A stretch of DNA of 64,000 nucleotides from Sphingomonas sp. LY29 (GCF_035593985.1 NZ_CP141587.1:62001-126000); one strand, 5' to 3'. Shown: positions 1 to 11,737, numbered from the stretch's first letter. A program made the numbers and translations. The notes: a model not told the origin generated them from the letters alone.

Positions 1-386
1 AGCGCGTAATGTTCGCCCGGGCCCAGCAGCGCCGCTGGAACGGCAAAGCCTTCGGTTCCCTGCAACGCCTCGATCGGCGTACCCGCCGCGATCCGGCCAT
101 GCATCGGAATCTCGATCGTGTCGTTCGCCGCTGCGGGGATGATCGGCTTGGGGGCAGGAGCGGTCACGGCGACGTCTGGCATCCGCGTGACTTCGAGCGC
201 CCGCGCGCGATTGGGCAGACGGCGGATGAACTGACGCTCTTCCAGCGCACTGATCAGGCGATGGACCCCCGACTTGGACTTAAGGTCGAGCGCTTCGCGC
301 ATCTCGTCGAAACTGGGGCTGACGCCAGTCGCGGAAAGACGTTCGTGAATGAAATTCAACAGCTCATGCTGCTTGGAAGTGAGCAT
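1..386 (-). CDS. lexA: LexA SOS repressor (N-terminal 128 residues; cut by window edge)
   Basis: This is the SOS transcriptional repressor. It begins [17 protein letters not shown], followed by a winged helix-turn-helix (about residues 1-65, with [11 protein letters not shown] and KSGVHRLI). The Ala-Gly self-cleavage bond lies in GRIAAG at residues 100-101. The catalytic Ser and Lys of the S24 peptidase half lie beyond the left edge. An alphaproteobacterial SOS box sits 17 bases upstream of the start codon, so the gene is probably autoregulated. The amidotransferase gene upstream on the same strand stops 55 bases before it. Confidence 0.95.
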   Translation of the reverse strand, partial: MLTSKQHELLNFIHERLSATGVSPSFDEMREALDLKSKSGVHRLISALEERQFIRRLPNRARALEVTRMPDVAVTAPAPKPIIPAAANDTIEIPMHGRIAAGTPIEALQGTEGFAVPAALLGPGEHYA

Positions 387-402
387 TGGTGTCTCCGTGT
401 CG

Positions 403-417
403 GAACGAACGGGGAAC
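403..417 (-). promoter_or_regulatory. SOS box (LexA operator) of lexA
   Basis: Read on the minus strand the site is GTTCCCCGTTCGTTC, an exact match to the GTTC-N7-GTTC direct repeat known as the alphaproteobacterial LexA operator. It lies just upstream of the lexA start codon at 386. The same pattern occurs upstream of recA and rmuC in this window. Confidence 0.85.
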
Positions 418-441
418 GTGTAGGAAACATATGGATGGCCG

Positions 442-1026
442 TCAAGCGTTGGTCGAGGCGATCCGCAGAAAGGCGTCGAGAAGGGCGTGTCCGTGATCCG
501 AAGCGACGCTTTCAGGGTGAAATTGAACCCCGTGCGCCGGCGCGTCGACGTGGCGCATCCCCATCACCACGCCATCGCTACTCCATGCGTTCGCGATCAA
601 CGGAGGTCGCGGGTCCGGCACGGCGAGCGAATGATAACGTGTCGCCGGCATCGGTGACGCCAGCCCTTGGAACAGGCCGGTGGCGTCATGCGAAACCGTC
701 GCGATCTTGCCATGGACCGGGCCGCTTCGGGAGACGCTCGACCCGCACGCGACCGCAAGCGCCTGATGGCCGAGGCAAATTCCGAGCAGCGGATGACGCC
801 GCTCGACGCATGCTCGCGCGAGGTCGACGGAAATGCCCGCATCCTCGGGGCCGCCGGGGCCGGGGGAAATGACGACGCCGTCGCGACCGATCGACAAGGC
901 GTCGGGCACGGAGACTGCGTCGCTCCGGACGACCATCACGTCGGCACCCAGATGACGCAGATAATCGACCAGCATGAAGGTGAAGCTGTCGACATTGTCG
1001 AGCATCAGGATGGCAGGCGCCGTCAT
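442..1026 (-). CDS. trpG: Anthranilate/aminodeoxychorismate synthase glutamine amidotransferase subunit
   Basis: This 194-residue class I glutamine amidotransferase is of normal TrpG/PabA length. It supplies ammonia to anthranilate synthase (TrpE) or aminodeoxychorismate synthase (PabB). Visible motifs are [14 protein letters not shown] at the N-terminus, the oxyanion segment SPGPGGP, the catalytic Cys in [10 protein letters not shown], and the His/Glu pair in GVQFHPES. It lies 24 bases downstream of ppiD, probably in the same transcript. No trpE, trpD or trpC is nearby, although those genes often sit between ppiD and lexA in relatives. It may therefore work with PabB in folate synthesis. The family call is firm; the choice between TrpG and PabA is open. 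Confidence 0.88.
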   Translation of the reverse strand: MTAPAILMLDNVDSFTFMLVDYLRHLGADVMVVRSDAVSVPDALSIGRDGVVISPGPGGPEDAGISVDLARACVERRHPLLGICLGHQALAVACGSSVSRSGPVHGKIATVSHDATGLFQGLASPMPATRYHSLAVPDPRPPLIANAWSSDGVVMGMRHVDAPAHGVQFHPESVASDHGHALLDAFLRIASTNA

Positions 1027-1050
1027 CCCGCCATCCGGGCGATCGATCGC

Positions 1051-2988
1051 TTAGTTCCCGGTGCCGGTAATGCGCTGGCGAGAAGCGGTGATCGCTTCCT
1101 CGTTCCGACGGACGCCTTGATCGGCCTTCATTGCGGCGAGCAGCTGCTGCGCGAGTTCGTCGGCGGCGGTCTGCTGGAAGGCCTGCTGGGTCTGCGCGAT
1201 CAGCGCGGGATTGCTGAGCGCATTGCCCGGTACGATCTTGTCGGTCTTCACCACGAAATACCCGCGTCCCTGAGGATCGGCAACGAGGCGGCTCTTCCCC
1301 TGCGCCAGCGTGAACAGCATCCGAAGCGGCGCGACCGCGTCCGGATTGGCTTCCGAAAGTTGGAGGCGACGGGCGCTGATCGGCTGAGCGGCCTGAAGGG
1401 GGACGCCAGCCCCGGCAATCGCTTGCTGGAAGCTCGAGCCGCGAGCGACCTTGGTCGCGATGCCGTTCGCAACGGCGCGGGCGCGATCGGACGCCTTCCG
1501 CGTGATCCAGTCGGCACGAACCCGATCGCGGATCTGGGCGAGGGGGGCAGGCGCTGCCTCCATCACGCTATCCACGCCGACCAGGACGTATCCCGCGTCG
1601 CCGGGCAAGGTTACGACTTCGGGGTCATCGCCGGCTTCCTGCGCGAAAGCCGCCTTCAGCGCCGGCGCCAGATCGGCAGGAAAGCGGTAGGCCGCATCCG
1701 AACGAGCAGCGCCCGCTCCGGTGATTGCCGGCGTCGTAACGACGGGCAGGCGCGCCGCGGCGGTGGCTTCGGCGAAGCTGGCGCCGTCGGCGATAGCTTC
1801 TTCGACCTTGGTCACGGTGTCGGCGAGCGCTTCCTTGCTCTTGTTCGCCGCTAGCAAGGTGGAAATTTCGCCTCGTGCCTGCTCGAGGCTGCGTCCAGAC
1901 GCAGCGCGGACTTCGTCGACGCGGATGACGTGCCAGCCAAGGTCCGAGCGGATCGGCCCGACGATGGCGCCGTTCGCGGCCGCGAATGCCGCTGCCGCAA
2001 TGTTGTCACCGGCGAGCGAAGCGAAGTCCGCGCGCGATTGCGGGCCGACGCTGACATCTTCGGCGCTGAGCCCGGCTGGCGCGGCAGCGGCGGCGAAGGC
2101 CGCTCCGCCGCGGGCACGCGACGCGATGGCATCGGCGACGGCCTTGTCCTGTACCACTGCCTGGCTGAGCACTCGGGTCTCTGCACCGCCATATCGCGCC
2201 TGATTGGCGCGGTAATAAGCGGCGATCTCCGCATCCGTCGGCGCTGCGGTGACGGCAGCGGGCGTGATCCGCGCCATACGGAGGATGCGCTGCTCGGGAA
2301 CCATGTAGCGCTGCGAATTTTGCGCGTAGAAGGACTGGAGGTCGCCGTCGGTCGGATTAAGGCCTGCACGGAAGCGGTCAGTTTCGACCAGCGCAATCTG
2401 TCCCGACCGCTGTTCCAACAGCATCGACGCATAAGGACGCGCCACGCCGACCGGGATGCGCGCCTCGACCGCGGCCGGCGCCAGCACCAGCCGCTGCATG
2501 ATCGCGGCGTTCAGCAGCCGGCGAATGTCGGCGTCGGTCATCTGCTGCTGCTGAAGGAAGGCGTCGAAGGCCTGCTGGTTGAACTTTCCGTCGAGCCCGC
2601 GTGTCTGCGGGATGTTGGCAATCTCAGCATCGACGACGCGCTTCGACAGGACGAAGCCATGGTCCTGGGCGAAAGCCAACAACGCGCGTTCGTCGATCTG
2701 GCTGTTCAGGATCGCGCCGAAGTCATTGGCGAGGTCCGCATAAGTCGCTTCGGGATTCTGCTGCTGCAGGCGATTGAGCGCCTGGCGCATCGCGCTCGTC
2801 ATGTCGCGGTCCGTGATCTCTTCGTCACCGACTTCCGCCAGCGATCCGCCGACGCCTCCGCCGAGCGGCCCCGACCGGACGTTGCTGATGTCCGCCAGCG
2901 CGAAGGACGCGGCAATGGCGAGCAGGAAGACGACGAGGATGATCGTCCCGAGCGTGGACTTCGACGACTTGCGGAAGAAGGAAAGCAT
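1051..2988 (-). CDS. ppiD: PpiD-like periplasmic peptidyl-prolyl isomerase / foldase
   Basis: This 645-residue protein is of the SurA_N/PpiD type. It has one N-terminal membrane anchor (TLGTIILVVFLLAIAASFAL, about residues 11-30), a SurA-like N-domain, a degenerate parvulin (rotamase) domain near residues 240-360, and a long alanine-rich C-terminal region. It probably acts as a membrane-tethered chaperone for exported outer-membrane proteins. The frame stays open for 154 codons upstream, but the start at 2988 (MLSFFRKSSKST) puts the anchor at the N-terminus as the family requires. It is divergent from tpiA, with about 125 bases between them. Confidence 0.9.
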   Translation of the reverse strand: MLSFFRKSSKSTLGTIILVVFLLAIAASFALADISNVRSGPLGGGVGGSLAEVGDEEITDRDMTSAMRQALNRLQQQNPEATYADLANDFGAILNSQIDERALLAFAQDHGFVLSKRVVDAEIANIPQTRGLDGKFNQQAFDAFLQQQQMTDADIRRLLNAAIMQRLVLAPAAVEARIPVGVARPYASMLLEQRSGQIALVETDRFRAGLNPTDGDLQSFYAQNSQRYMVPEQRILRMARITPAAVTAAPTDAEIAAYYRANQARYGGAETRVLSQAVVQDKAVADAIASRARGGAAFAAAAAPAGLSAEDVSVGPQSRADFASLAGDNIAAAAFAAANGAIVGPIRSDLGWHVIRVDEVRAASGRSLEQARGEISTLLAANKSKEALADTVTKVEEAIADGASFAEATAAARLPVVTTPAITGAGAARSDAAYRFPADLAPALKAAFAQEAGDDPEVVTLPGDAGYVLVGVDSVMEAAPAPLAQIRDRVRADWITRKASDRARAVANGIATKVARGSSFQQAIAGAGVPLQAAQPISARRLQLSEANPDAVAPLRMLFTLAQGKSRLVADPQGRGYFVVKTDKIVPGNALSNPALIAQTQQAFQQTAADELAQQLLAAMKADQGVRRNEEAITASRQRITGTGN

Positions 2989-3113
2989 GGAAGGCGGGTT
3001 CTCGCGAGGGACGGGCGGCCATCCTTTAGAGAGGCCCGCCGCAAGGTTCAACGCCTTGGCGCATGGCGCGCCGCTTGCTACCCGCCGCGTCGAACAACCT
3101 TCAAGGGGGCAAC

Positions 3114-3863
3114 ATGGCACGGCGGATGATGGTGGCGGGCAATTGGAAGATGAACGGTCTTGCCGCGGACCTGCCCGAAATTGCCGCGATCGACGGCGGA
3201 TGCCGGTTCGAAACGGTCGACGTCGCGCTCTGCCTTCCTGCAACCCTGATCGAACGGGCCGCCAGAGCGGCGGAAACGCCGATCGGCGGGCAGGATGTGC
3301 ACTCCTCAGAGAAAGGCGCGCACACCGGATGTGTTTCGGCCTCGATGCTGCTCGATGCGGGCGCGGCACTGACGATCGTCGGGCACAGCGAACGGCGGGA
3401 AGCGCAGGGCGAGACCGACGCCGATGTTCGCGCCAAGGCGACCGCGGCACTCGCTGCCGGCCTGAAAGTGATCCTCTGCGTCGGCGAAAGCGATTCGGTT
3501 CGCGAGAGCGGTGACGCCGTCGCCACGGTGGCGGCGCAACTCGACGCGTCCTTGCCGCCCGCAGCGGGCGACCTGCCGAAGATGCTGGCGATCGCCTACG
3601 AACCGATTTGGGCGATCGGCACTGGCAAGGTCCCGTCGACGCAGGACGTGGCCGAAATGCATGCCGCGCTCCGGGCGCGATTGGTCGCTGCTTATGGCGA
3701 GGACGGCGAGAAGATGCGCATTCTCTATGGCGGTTCGGTCAAGGCCTCGAATGCCGCCGACATGTTCGCGCTAGCCGATGTCGACGGCGCGCTGGTCGGG
3801 GGAGCAAGCCTCACCGCGGCCGACTTCGTGCCGATCGTGGGGGCGGCGGCGGTCGCGCGTTGA
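3114..3863 (+). CDS. tpiA: Triosephosphate isomerase
   Basis: This 249-residue TIM barrel interconverts glyceraldehyde-3-phosphate and dihydroxyacetone phosphate in the cytoplasm. Substrate residues lie in AGNWKMNG (Asn10, Lys12), the catalytic His in GHSERR, the catalytic Glu in AYEPIWAIGTGK, and the phosphate-binding loop in LYGGSVK. The start at 3114 was chosen because it places AGNWKMN at the usual distance and follows an AAGGGGG ribosome-binding site. An upstream ATG at 3063 adds unlikely residues. secG and pyrG follow on the same strand, a common alphaproteobacterial order. Confidence 0.97.
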   Translation: MARRMMVAGNWKMNGLAADLPEIAAIDGGCRFETVDVALCLPATLIERAARAAETPIGGQDVHSSEKGAHTGCVSASMLLDAGAALTIVGHSERREAQGETDADVRAKATAALAAGLKVILCVGESDSVRESGDAVATVAAQLDASLPPAAGDLPKMLAIAYEPIWAIGTGKVPSTQDVAEMHAALRARLVAAYGEDGEKMRILYGGSVKASNAADMFALADVDGALVGGASLTAADFVPIVGAAAVAR

Positions 3864-3924
3864 AGTTTCGGACGTCCGCGTCTATCTGCGCGCCACATCA
3901 TCTTTTTCCAGGCTGCTATCCGAC

Positions 3925-4281
3925 ATGTTCACATTTCTGCTGATCTTCCAGACGCTGGTCGCCGCGGCGCTCGTTGCCGTCATTCTGATGCAGCGCTCGG
4001 AAGGCGGCGGTCTTGGCGTCGGCGGTTCGTCGGGCGGCCTGATGACGGCGCGCGGCGCGTCGGATTTTCTGACGCGCGCTACCTCGATCCTCGGCGGCTT
4101 GTTCGTGGTCCTGTGCATCGTGATGGCGGCAGTCGCCGGCGTGTCGCGCGAATCGACCACGGTCGACACGTCGCTTGCTCGCGAGCAGCCACTGCAACCC
4201 GTCCAGCAGGCTCCCGCGCAGCCGGGCGCGGTTGCTCCGACGGGCAACGACGCCGTCCCCGCGGTCCCGGTCGCCCAGTAA
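3925..4281 (+). CDS. secG: Preprotein translocase subunit SecG
   Basis: This 118-residue inner-membrane subunit of the SecYEG channel has two transmembrane segments: residues about 1-22 (MFTFLLIFQTLVAAALVAVI) and about 53-75 (ILGGLFVVLCIVMAAVAGV). Between them is the conserved cytoplasmic loop LMQRSEGGGLGVGGSSGGLM. The C-terminal tail is rich in Pro, Ala and Gln, as is common in alphaproteobacterial SecG. The start at 3925 gives a membrane segment from the first residue; the longer upstream reading overlaps tpiA and is rejected. pyrG starts 79 bases downstream. Confidence 0.95.
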   Translation: MFTFLLIFQTLVAAALVAVILMQRSEGGGLGVGGSSGGLMTARGASDFLTRATSILGGLFVVLCIVMAAVAGVSRESTTVDTSLAREQPLQPVQQAPAQPGAVAPTGNDAVPAVPVAQ

Positions 4282-4348
4282 CCCAACCGCGACTTTTTTC
4301 ATCGCTTTCTGATTCGGGCGCTTGCCAGCAGGCGGGCCCCATCCCTAA

Positions 4349-5995
<1,647 letters not shown>

Positions 5996-6046
5996 GTCCT
6001 CGACGATTCATTTGCCGTTCAGGCTCGCAGGCGTTACCTTGCCGTT

Positions 6047-6256
6047 ATGCGGGGGACATTCACCATTGCCTTGATGGCAGCCGCGGCCTTCTTGCCGGGT
6101 GCGGTGCTGGCTGCTGAGCCAGCGAAGAAGCAGGTGTGTGCGAAGCCTGATCCCCAGCGGCAGGCGACTCCGGCCCAGCAGCGACTTCGTGCGCAGCAGT
6201 GCCGCGCGGTTAGGGTGCCACCGGTCGTCGATCCGACCCCGATTTTCATTCTCTAG
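6047..6256 (+). CDS. Small secreted protein of unknown function
   Basis: This 69-residue protein starts with a clear Sec signal peptide (MRGTFTIALMAAAAFLPGAVLAAEP, cleavage probably after ALA). The short mature part holds two cysteines and many Gln, Pro and Arg residues, ending PTPIFIL. No family is recognised. The ATG at 6047 has no obvious Shine-Dalgarno. The signal peptide and the placement between two real genes support it, but its length leaves doubt. A weak hairpin (6263-6278) follows. Confidence 0.5.
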   Translation: MRGTFTIALMAAAAFLPGAVLAAEPAKKQVCAKPDPQRQATPAQQRLRAQQCRAVRVPPVVDPTPIFIL

Positions 6257-6262
6257 GCCGAC

Positions 6263-6278
6263 GCGACTTTTTAGTCGC
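6263..6278. terminator. Weak hairpin after the small secreted protein
   Basis: A 6-base stem GCGACT/AGTCGC encloses a TTTT loop just after the stop at 6256. There is no trailing T tract, so termination is only a possibility. Confidence 0.25.
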
Positions 6279-6319
6279 TGACCCGTTAGGCTTCTCGATC
6301 GAATTCGAGGAGCTTTTGC

Positions 6320-6937
6320 ATGTCGTTATCTGCCGTCGCTATCAATGCCACCCTCAAAGCCAGCGATGGCGAGTCGAGTTCGACCGACGCGATGATCGAC
6401 CTGATCTCCTCCTATCTCAAGAAATCCGACGTGACGGTCAAAGAGACGATTCGGCTCGCCGACCATGACATTAAGCCGGGCGTGACGTCGGACGAGGGCG
6501 ATGGCGATGCCTGGCCGGGCATTCGCGAGAAGATCCTCGCCGCGGACATCCTCATTTTTGGAACGCCCATCTGGATGGGGCAGCCGTCGAGCATCGCAAA
6601 GCGCGTCATGGAGCGGATGGACGCTTTCTTAAGCGAAACCGACGACGCGGGCCGGACTCCCGCCTACGGCAAGGTCATGCTGTTCGCGATCGTCGGGAAT
6701 GAGGACGGTGCCCACTTCTCGACTGCGGCGATGGGCCAAGCACTGAATGACGTCGGCTGGACGATCCCCCCGGCCTCGGCCTGCTACTGGGTCGGCGAGG
6801 CGATGAATAAGAAGGACTTCAAGGACTTGAAGGAAGTCCCGAAGGTCACGCGCGAAACCGCGCAGATGGCGGCGGCGAATGCCGTGCACCTGTCGACCCT
6901 GCTGAAAAAGGATCGCTTTCCGGGCATGGCCGACTGA
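6320..6937 (+). CDS. Flavodoxin-fold NAD(P)H-dependent oxidoreductase-like protein
   Basis: This 205-residue protein has the flavodoxin/NADPH-dependent FMN reductase fold. It starts with a beta strand and phosphate loop (VAINATLKASDGESSSTDAM), and has the FMN-loop-like ILIFGTPIWMGQPSSIAKR near residues 75-93 and a later loop AIVGNEDGAHF. A ribosome-binding site (CGAGGAG) precedes the ATG at 6320. Such proteins bind FMN and reduce quinones or other small molecules; the substrate here cannot be told. It lies 38 bases upstream of trxB, another flavoprotein. Confidence 0.78.
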   Translation: MSLSAVAINATLKASDGESSSTDAMIDLISSYLKKSDVTVKETIRLADHDIKPGVTSDEGDGDAWPGIREKILAADILIFGTPIWMGQPSSIAKRVMERMDAFLSETDDAGRTPAYGKVMLFAIVGNEDGAHFSTAAMGQALNDVGWTIPPASACYWVGEAMNKKDFKDLKEVPKVTRETAQMAAANAVHLSTLLKKDRFPGMAD

Positions 6938-6966
6938 CCATTGCGGCAATGCCGTGCCAACCTTAA

Positions 6967-7941
<975 letters not shown>

Positions 7942-7944
7942 GCC

Positions 7945-8238
7945 TTAGCGCAGCGCCAGTCGTTCGGCGAAGGCGAGAAGACGACCGTACGACGCAAAGT
8001 CCTCGGCCTCGACGTCGTCGTCGTCGATGACGACCGCGAGCCGCTCCTCGATCCCGGTGAGCAGGTGCGCGACCGCCATCGAGTCGAATTCGGGAAGCGC
8101 CCCGAACAATTCGGTTTCGCCATCGAACGAGGCGATGCGGGACTCGCTGAGTCCGAGTGTATCGGCAAGAAGCGCGCGGAGCGTAACGTCGACGTCGCTT
8201 GCGTCACTGGGCGCGGCGGTGAATTTCCCCTGATCCAT
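7945..8238 (-). CDS. Acyl carrier protein (probably exosortase-A-associated)
   Basis: This 97-residue carrier protein has four-helix character. The phosphopantetheine serine is Ser53 in the motif LPEFDSMAV, after the helix LFGALPEF. The sequence is acidic (DDDDVEAEDF), as usual for carriers. It is transcribed divergently from the acyl-CoA ligase, with 75 bases between the starts, and probably carries that ligase's product. It differs from the housekeeping AcpP, whose motif is normally DSLD and which usually neighbours fabG/fabF. Confidence 0.82.
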   Translation of the reverse strand: MDQGKFTAAPSDASDVDVTLRALLADTLGLSESRIASFDGETELFGALPEFDSMAVAHLLTGIEERLAVVIDDDDVEAEDFASYGRLLAFAERLALR

Positions 8239-8313
8239 CGCCAGCGCCCCTAGGGACCATCTTCAAGTGAGGCAAGCTTTGCACCGGCGAGCGCCGTTCA
8301 GTAGGCAGTCGCA

Positions 8314-9780
8314 GTGACCAGTCCCGATCCAACGCCTTTTCCGCTCGATCATCTCACGCAACGGGGGAGGGCAGACTCGCCCGCGCTGACGGTCGGCGAC
8401 GTGACGCTGACCTATGCCGAGCTGGAGGATGCGGTTGGGCGAAATGCCGCCCACCTGCTCGCCTTGGGTCTCTCGCCCGGGGATCGGATCGCCAGCTGGA
8501 TGGGCAAGACGATGCTTGCTTGCGTGCTGCCGCTGGCGGCGGCTCGCGCCGGCCTGATCCATGTGCCGATCAACCCGGTCCTTCGTCGTGCGCAGGCTGC
8601 TCATATCCTTGCCGATAGCGGGGCCCGGTTGCTGGTCGCCAACGCGGCGCGTCTCGGCACGCTGACCGACGGCGACCTCGGTCAGGCGAGGGGCGTTGCG
8701 CTCGAGGCGTGGCTGGCGCTTGGACCCGCATTGCCACCGTCCGACCATGATCCGGACGACCTCGCGGCGCTGCTCTACACCAGTGGATCGACGGGACGCC
8801 CCAAGGGCGTGATGCTCACCCATGCGAATCTGTGGTTGGGTGCGATCAGTGTTGCTCATTATCTCGGCCTGACTCCTCAAGACCGGGTGCTGGCCGTACT
8901 CCCGCTCGCCTTTGACTATGGTCAGAACCAGCTTCTGTCCGCCTGGGCTGCGGGTGCCGATGTCATCGCGTTCGACTACCTTTTGCCGCGCGACGTGGTG
9001 CGAGCAGTGGGGCGTCATGACGTCACGGTGCTGGCCGGCGTCCCTCCGCTGTGGCGGCAGTTGGCCGACCTGGATTGGGAGGAAGCGGGCGGCTCCCTCG
9101 GAACCCTGACCAACAGTGGTGGGCATTTGCCCGAGCCGCTGGTCAGACGGCTTCGATCGCTGTTTCCGACGGCGAGACTGCACCTGATGTATGGACTGAC
9201 GGAAGCGTTCCGCTCGTCGAGCCTCGACCCTGCTCTGGTCGACACGAATCCCGACAGTGTCGGCACCGCCATCCCCTTTGCCACGCTTCATGTTCGACGT
9301 CCGGACGGAAGCGAGGCGGCGCCGGATGAGGAGGGGGAGCTCGTCCATTCGGGACCGCTCGTCGCCGCAGGTTATTGGAACGACCCCAATCGGACCGCCG
9401 AGCGTTTTCGCGACGGCGAATTATGGTCGGGCGACCGGGTCGTGAAGGGCGCGGACGGATTGCTCCGCATCCGCGGCCGCGACGATGCGATGATCAAGGT
9501 CAGCGGCAATCGAATCAGTCCGACGGAGATCGAGGAAGCCGCGCTTGCAAGCGGCGCGACCGGCGAAGCGGTCGCTTTCGGTGTGCCCGATGAACAACTC
9601 GGCCATTCGATCACGCTGGTTGTCGTCGGATCGAACGAGGCGGAATACAAGTTACGCGACTATTTCAGGCGAGAGATGCCCGCGCACATGATGCCCAAGC
9701 GGATCATGTGGGTTGATACGCTTCCATTGGGCGCGACCGGTAAAATCGATCGCGCCAGCCTGCTGGCTTCGCTCGCATGA
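8314..9780 (+). CDS. AMP-forming acyl-CoA/ACP ligase, exosortase A system-associated type
   Basis: This 488-residue adenylate-forming enzyme activates a carboxylic acid with ATP for thioester formation. The nucleotide loop is LLYTSGSTGRPKGVMLTH (about residues 150-168). Further motifs are LMYGLTEAFR, the hinge RIRGRDDAMIKVSGNRISP, and a C-terminal catalytic Lys in LGATGKIDRASL. The start is a GTG at 8314. Its stop overlaps the decarboxylase start by four bases, so the two are translationally coupled. The pairing with a PLP decarboxylase and a small ACP is what is known from exosortase A/PEP-CTERM loci. The substrate is unknown. Confidence 0.85.
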   Translation: MTSPDPTPFPLDHLTQRGRADSPALTVGDVTLTYAELEDAVGRNAAHLLALGLSPGDRIASWMGKTMLACVLPLAAARAGLIHVPINPVLRRAQAAHILADSGARLLVANAARLGTLTDGDLGQARGVALEAWLALGPALPPSDHDPDDLAALLYTSGSTGRPKGVMLTHANLWLGAISVAHYLGLTPQDRVLAVLPLAFDYGQNQLLSAWAAGADVIAFDYLLPRDVVRAVGRHDVTVLAGVPPLWRQLADLDWEEAGGSLGTLTNSGGHLPEPLVRRLRSLFPTARLHLMYGLTEAFRSSSLDPALVDTNPDSVGTAIPFATLHVRRPDGSEAAPDEEGELVHSGPLVAAGYWNDPNRTAERFRDGELWSGDRVVKGADGLLRIRGRDDAMIKVSGNRISPTEIEEAALASGATGEAVAFGVPDEQLGHSITLVVVGSNEAEYKLRDYFRREMPAHMMPKRIMWVDTLPLGATGKIDRASLLASLA

Positions 9781-11000
9781 AGCCGCTCGGTCCTATTCCG
9801 GATAGATTTTCTTCCAACGAACGCGGGGAGCTTATCATTGGCGGTAGGGGGGTCTCTGACTTGGTCGAGGCCGCCGGGAGCACGCCCCTATTCGTCTATG
9901 ACCGACACATGGTCACGGCGCAGGTCGCTCGCTTCCGGGCCGCTTTTCCCGCGGACGTCTCGCTTCATTATGCCGTGAAGGCAAATCCTTACGCACCGTT
10001 GCTGGCCGAGCTTGCGAAGCTCGTCGACGGGTTCGACCTCGCCTCGATCGGCGAATGGGAGAAGGTGCGTGACCTTGGCCTGCCGGTGAGCTTCGCTGGA
10101 CCTGGCAAAGACGACCGCGCGCTCCAAACGGCCATTCGCGCCGGCTTGACCATCAACGTCGAAAGCGAGGGCGAAGCCGATCGGATCGCTCGGATCGCTC
10201 GCGACGACGATGCGCGTCCCCGCGTCGCCGTTCGCGTCAATCCGCCGTTCGGCCTGAAAGGGTCCGGGATGAAGATGGGCGGGCTCGCCAGCCAATTTGG
10301 CGTCGATCATGATCGCGTGCCCGAACTCGTCCGCTCACTCCAGGGTGCGGGCGCCGAATGGCATGGGCTGCACATTTACGCGGGCAGCCAGTCATTGTCG
10401 GCCGACGCCATCATCGAGCTTCAGCAAGCGACGATCGACCTCGCCGCAGAAATCGCGTCGGACGTCGGTGCGGCGCCGCCGACCATCAATCTGGGTGGGG
10501 GCTTCGGCATTCCGTACTTCGACCGGGACCAACCTCTGGACGTTGAAACGATCGGAACTGCGCTACAGAAGGCACTGGAAAACCGTCCAAACCCGCTCGT
10601 CGGCAGCAAGTTTGCGATCGAACTCGGGCGGTGGTTGGTCGGCGAGGGGGGGGTCTACCTCACGCGGATCGTGGATCGAAAGGTCAGCCGGGGCAAAGCC
10701 TTTCTCGTCACCGACGGCGGACTGCAGCACATGCTCGCGGCGTCTGGAAATTTCGGCCAGTTGCTCCGTCGAAACTATCCGGTCGCGATCGCGAACCGCA
10801 TGGGCGGAGCGGACGAGGTTGAGGAGCAGACGATCGTCGGCTGCCTCTGCACGCCGCTCGACCTGCTCTCGGACGAAGCCGTCCTGCCACGGGCGGCCGA
10901 GGGAGACATCGTCGCGATCTTCTGTGCCGGTGCCTACGGGCTGAGTGCCAGCCCGCAGGCCTTCCTCAGCCAGCCCGAGGCCCACGAAATCCTCGTTTAA
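9777..11000 (+). CDS. PLP-dependent decarboxylase, exosortase A system-associated type
   Basis: This 407-residue fold type III enzyme is related to diaminopimelate and ornithine decarboxylases. The PLP lysine is in [14 protein letters not shown] near residue 66, the phosphate-binding glycine loop is [10 protein letters not shown], and the C-terminal domain carries [11 protein letters not shown] (a substrate cysteine) and [12 protein letters not shown]. It overlaps the ligase by four bases. In exosortase A loci the same ligase-decarboxylase pair occurs; its substrate is not established. A role as LysA is less likely given this context, but cannot be excluded from sequence alone. Confidence 0.85.
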   Translation: MKPLGPIPDRFSSNERGELIIGGRGVSDLVEAAGSTPLFVYDRHMVTAQVARFRAAFPADVSLHYAVKANPYAPLLAELAKLVDGFDLASIGEWEKVRDLGLPVSFAGPGKDDRALQTAIRAGLTINVESEGEADRIARIARDDDARPRVAVRVNPPFGLKGSGMKMGGLASQFGVDHDRVPELVRSLQGAGAEWHGLHIYAGSQSLSADAIIELQQATIDLAAEIASDVGAAPPTINLGGGFGIPYFDRDQPLDVETIGTALQKALENRPNPLVGSKFAIELGRWLVGEGGVYLTRIVDRKVSRGKAFLVTDGGLQHMLAASGNFGQLLRRNYPVAIANRMGGADEVEEQTIVGCLCTPLDLLSDEAVLPRAAEGDIVAIFCAGAYGLSASPQAFLSQPEAHEILV

Positions 11001-11737
11001 GGATAGGTTGCCTCGACAAAGTACAGGCCCTGTGGCGGCGCATTGAGCCCGAGTGCGGACCGATCCTTTGCCGCCAGCGCCTCGGACATGTCCTCGACGG
11101 TCCATCGCCCGCGCCCGACGAGCGCCAGGCATCCGGTCATCGACCGTACCTGGTGATGAAGAAAACTGCGCGCGGCCGCATGGACCTGTAACTCGTCACC
11201 AACGCGTTCGACGGTCAACTCGTCGAGCGTTTTGACGGGGCTGGCCGACTGGCAATGCACCGATCGAAACGTCGTGAAATCATGCAGTCCGACGAGGATC
11301 GACGCTGCCTCGGTCATTGCCACCAGATCGAGCGGTTCGGCGATATGCCACACCTTGCCACGAAGAAGGGCGGGCGGCGCACGGCGGTTGAGGATTCGAT
11401 AGACGTAGCGCCGGCCAGTGCAGGAGAATCGGGCGTGCCAATCGTCCGCGACCGGGGCGACCGCGGTCACGCTGATCGGCGCGGGGCGGACGAGGGCGTT
11501 GACGCCTTCGCGAAGGCGATGCTCGGTCAGCGGCTTGGCGATATCGACATGCGCGCTCATCGCCAGCGCGTGGACGCCTGCATCGGTCCTTCCCGCCGCA
11601 TGAACGGTAACCGTCTCGCCCGTCATTCGACCGATAGCTTGCTCGAGCGTTTGCTGGATACTGTCGCCGATCGCTTGCCGCTGCCAGCCGACGAATAACT
11701 CTCCGTCATATTCGACCGTCAGTCGCCAGCGGGTCAC
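10997..11737 (-). CDS. truA: tRNA pseudouridine synthase A
   Basis: This 246-residue enzyme converts U38-U40 of the tRNA anticodon arm to pseudouridine. The catalytic Asp is in [11 protein letters not shown] (about residue 52), and the N-terminal strand [14 protein letters not shown] is typical. Its start overlaps the end of fmt by four bases, so the pair fmt-truA is co-translated. Its stop overlaps the end of the convergent decarboxylase by four bases. Confidence 0.96.
   Translation of the reverse strand: MTRWRLTVEYDGELFVGWQRQAIGDSIQQTLEQAIGRMTGETVTVHAAGRTDAGVHALAMSAHVDIAKPLTEHRLREGVNALVRPAPISVTAVAPVADDWHARFSCTGRRYVYRILNRRAPPALLRGKVWHIAEPLDLVAMTEAASILVGLHDFTTFRSVHCQSASPVKTLDELTVERVGDELQVHAAARSFLHHQVRSMTGCLALVGRGRWTVEDMSEALAAKDRSALGLNAPPQGLYFVEATYP

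Noticed and set aside
2989..3450. A 154-codon N-terminal extension of ppiD
   Set aside because: It overlaps tpiA antisense and would bury the membrane anchor. The start at 2988 gives the family N-terminus.
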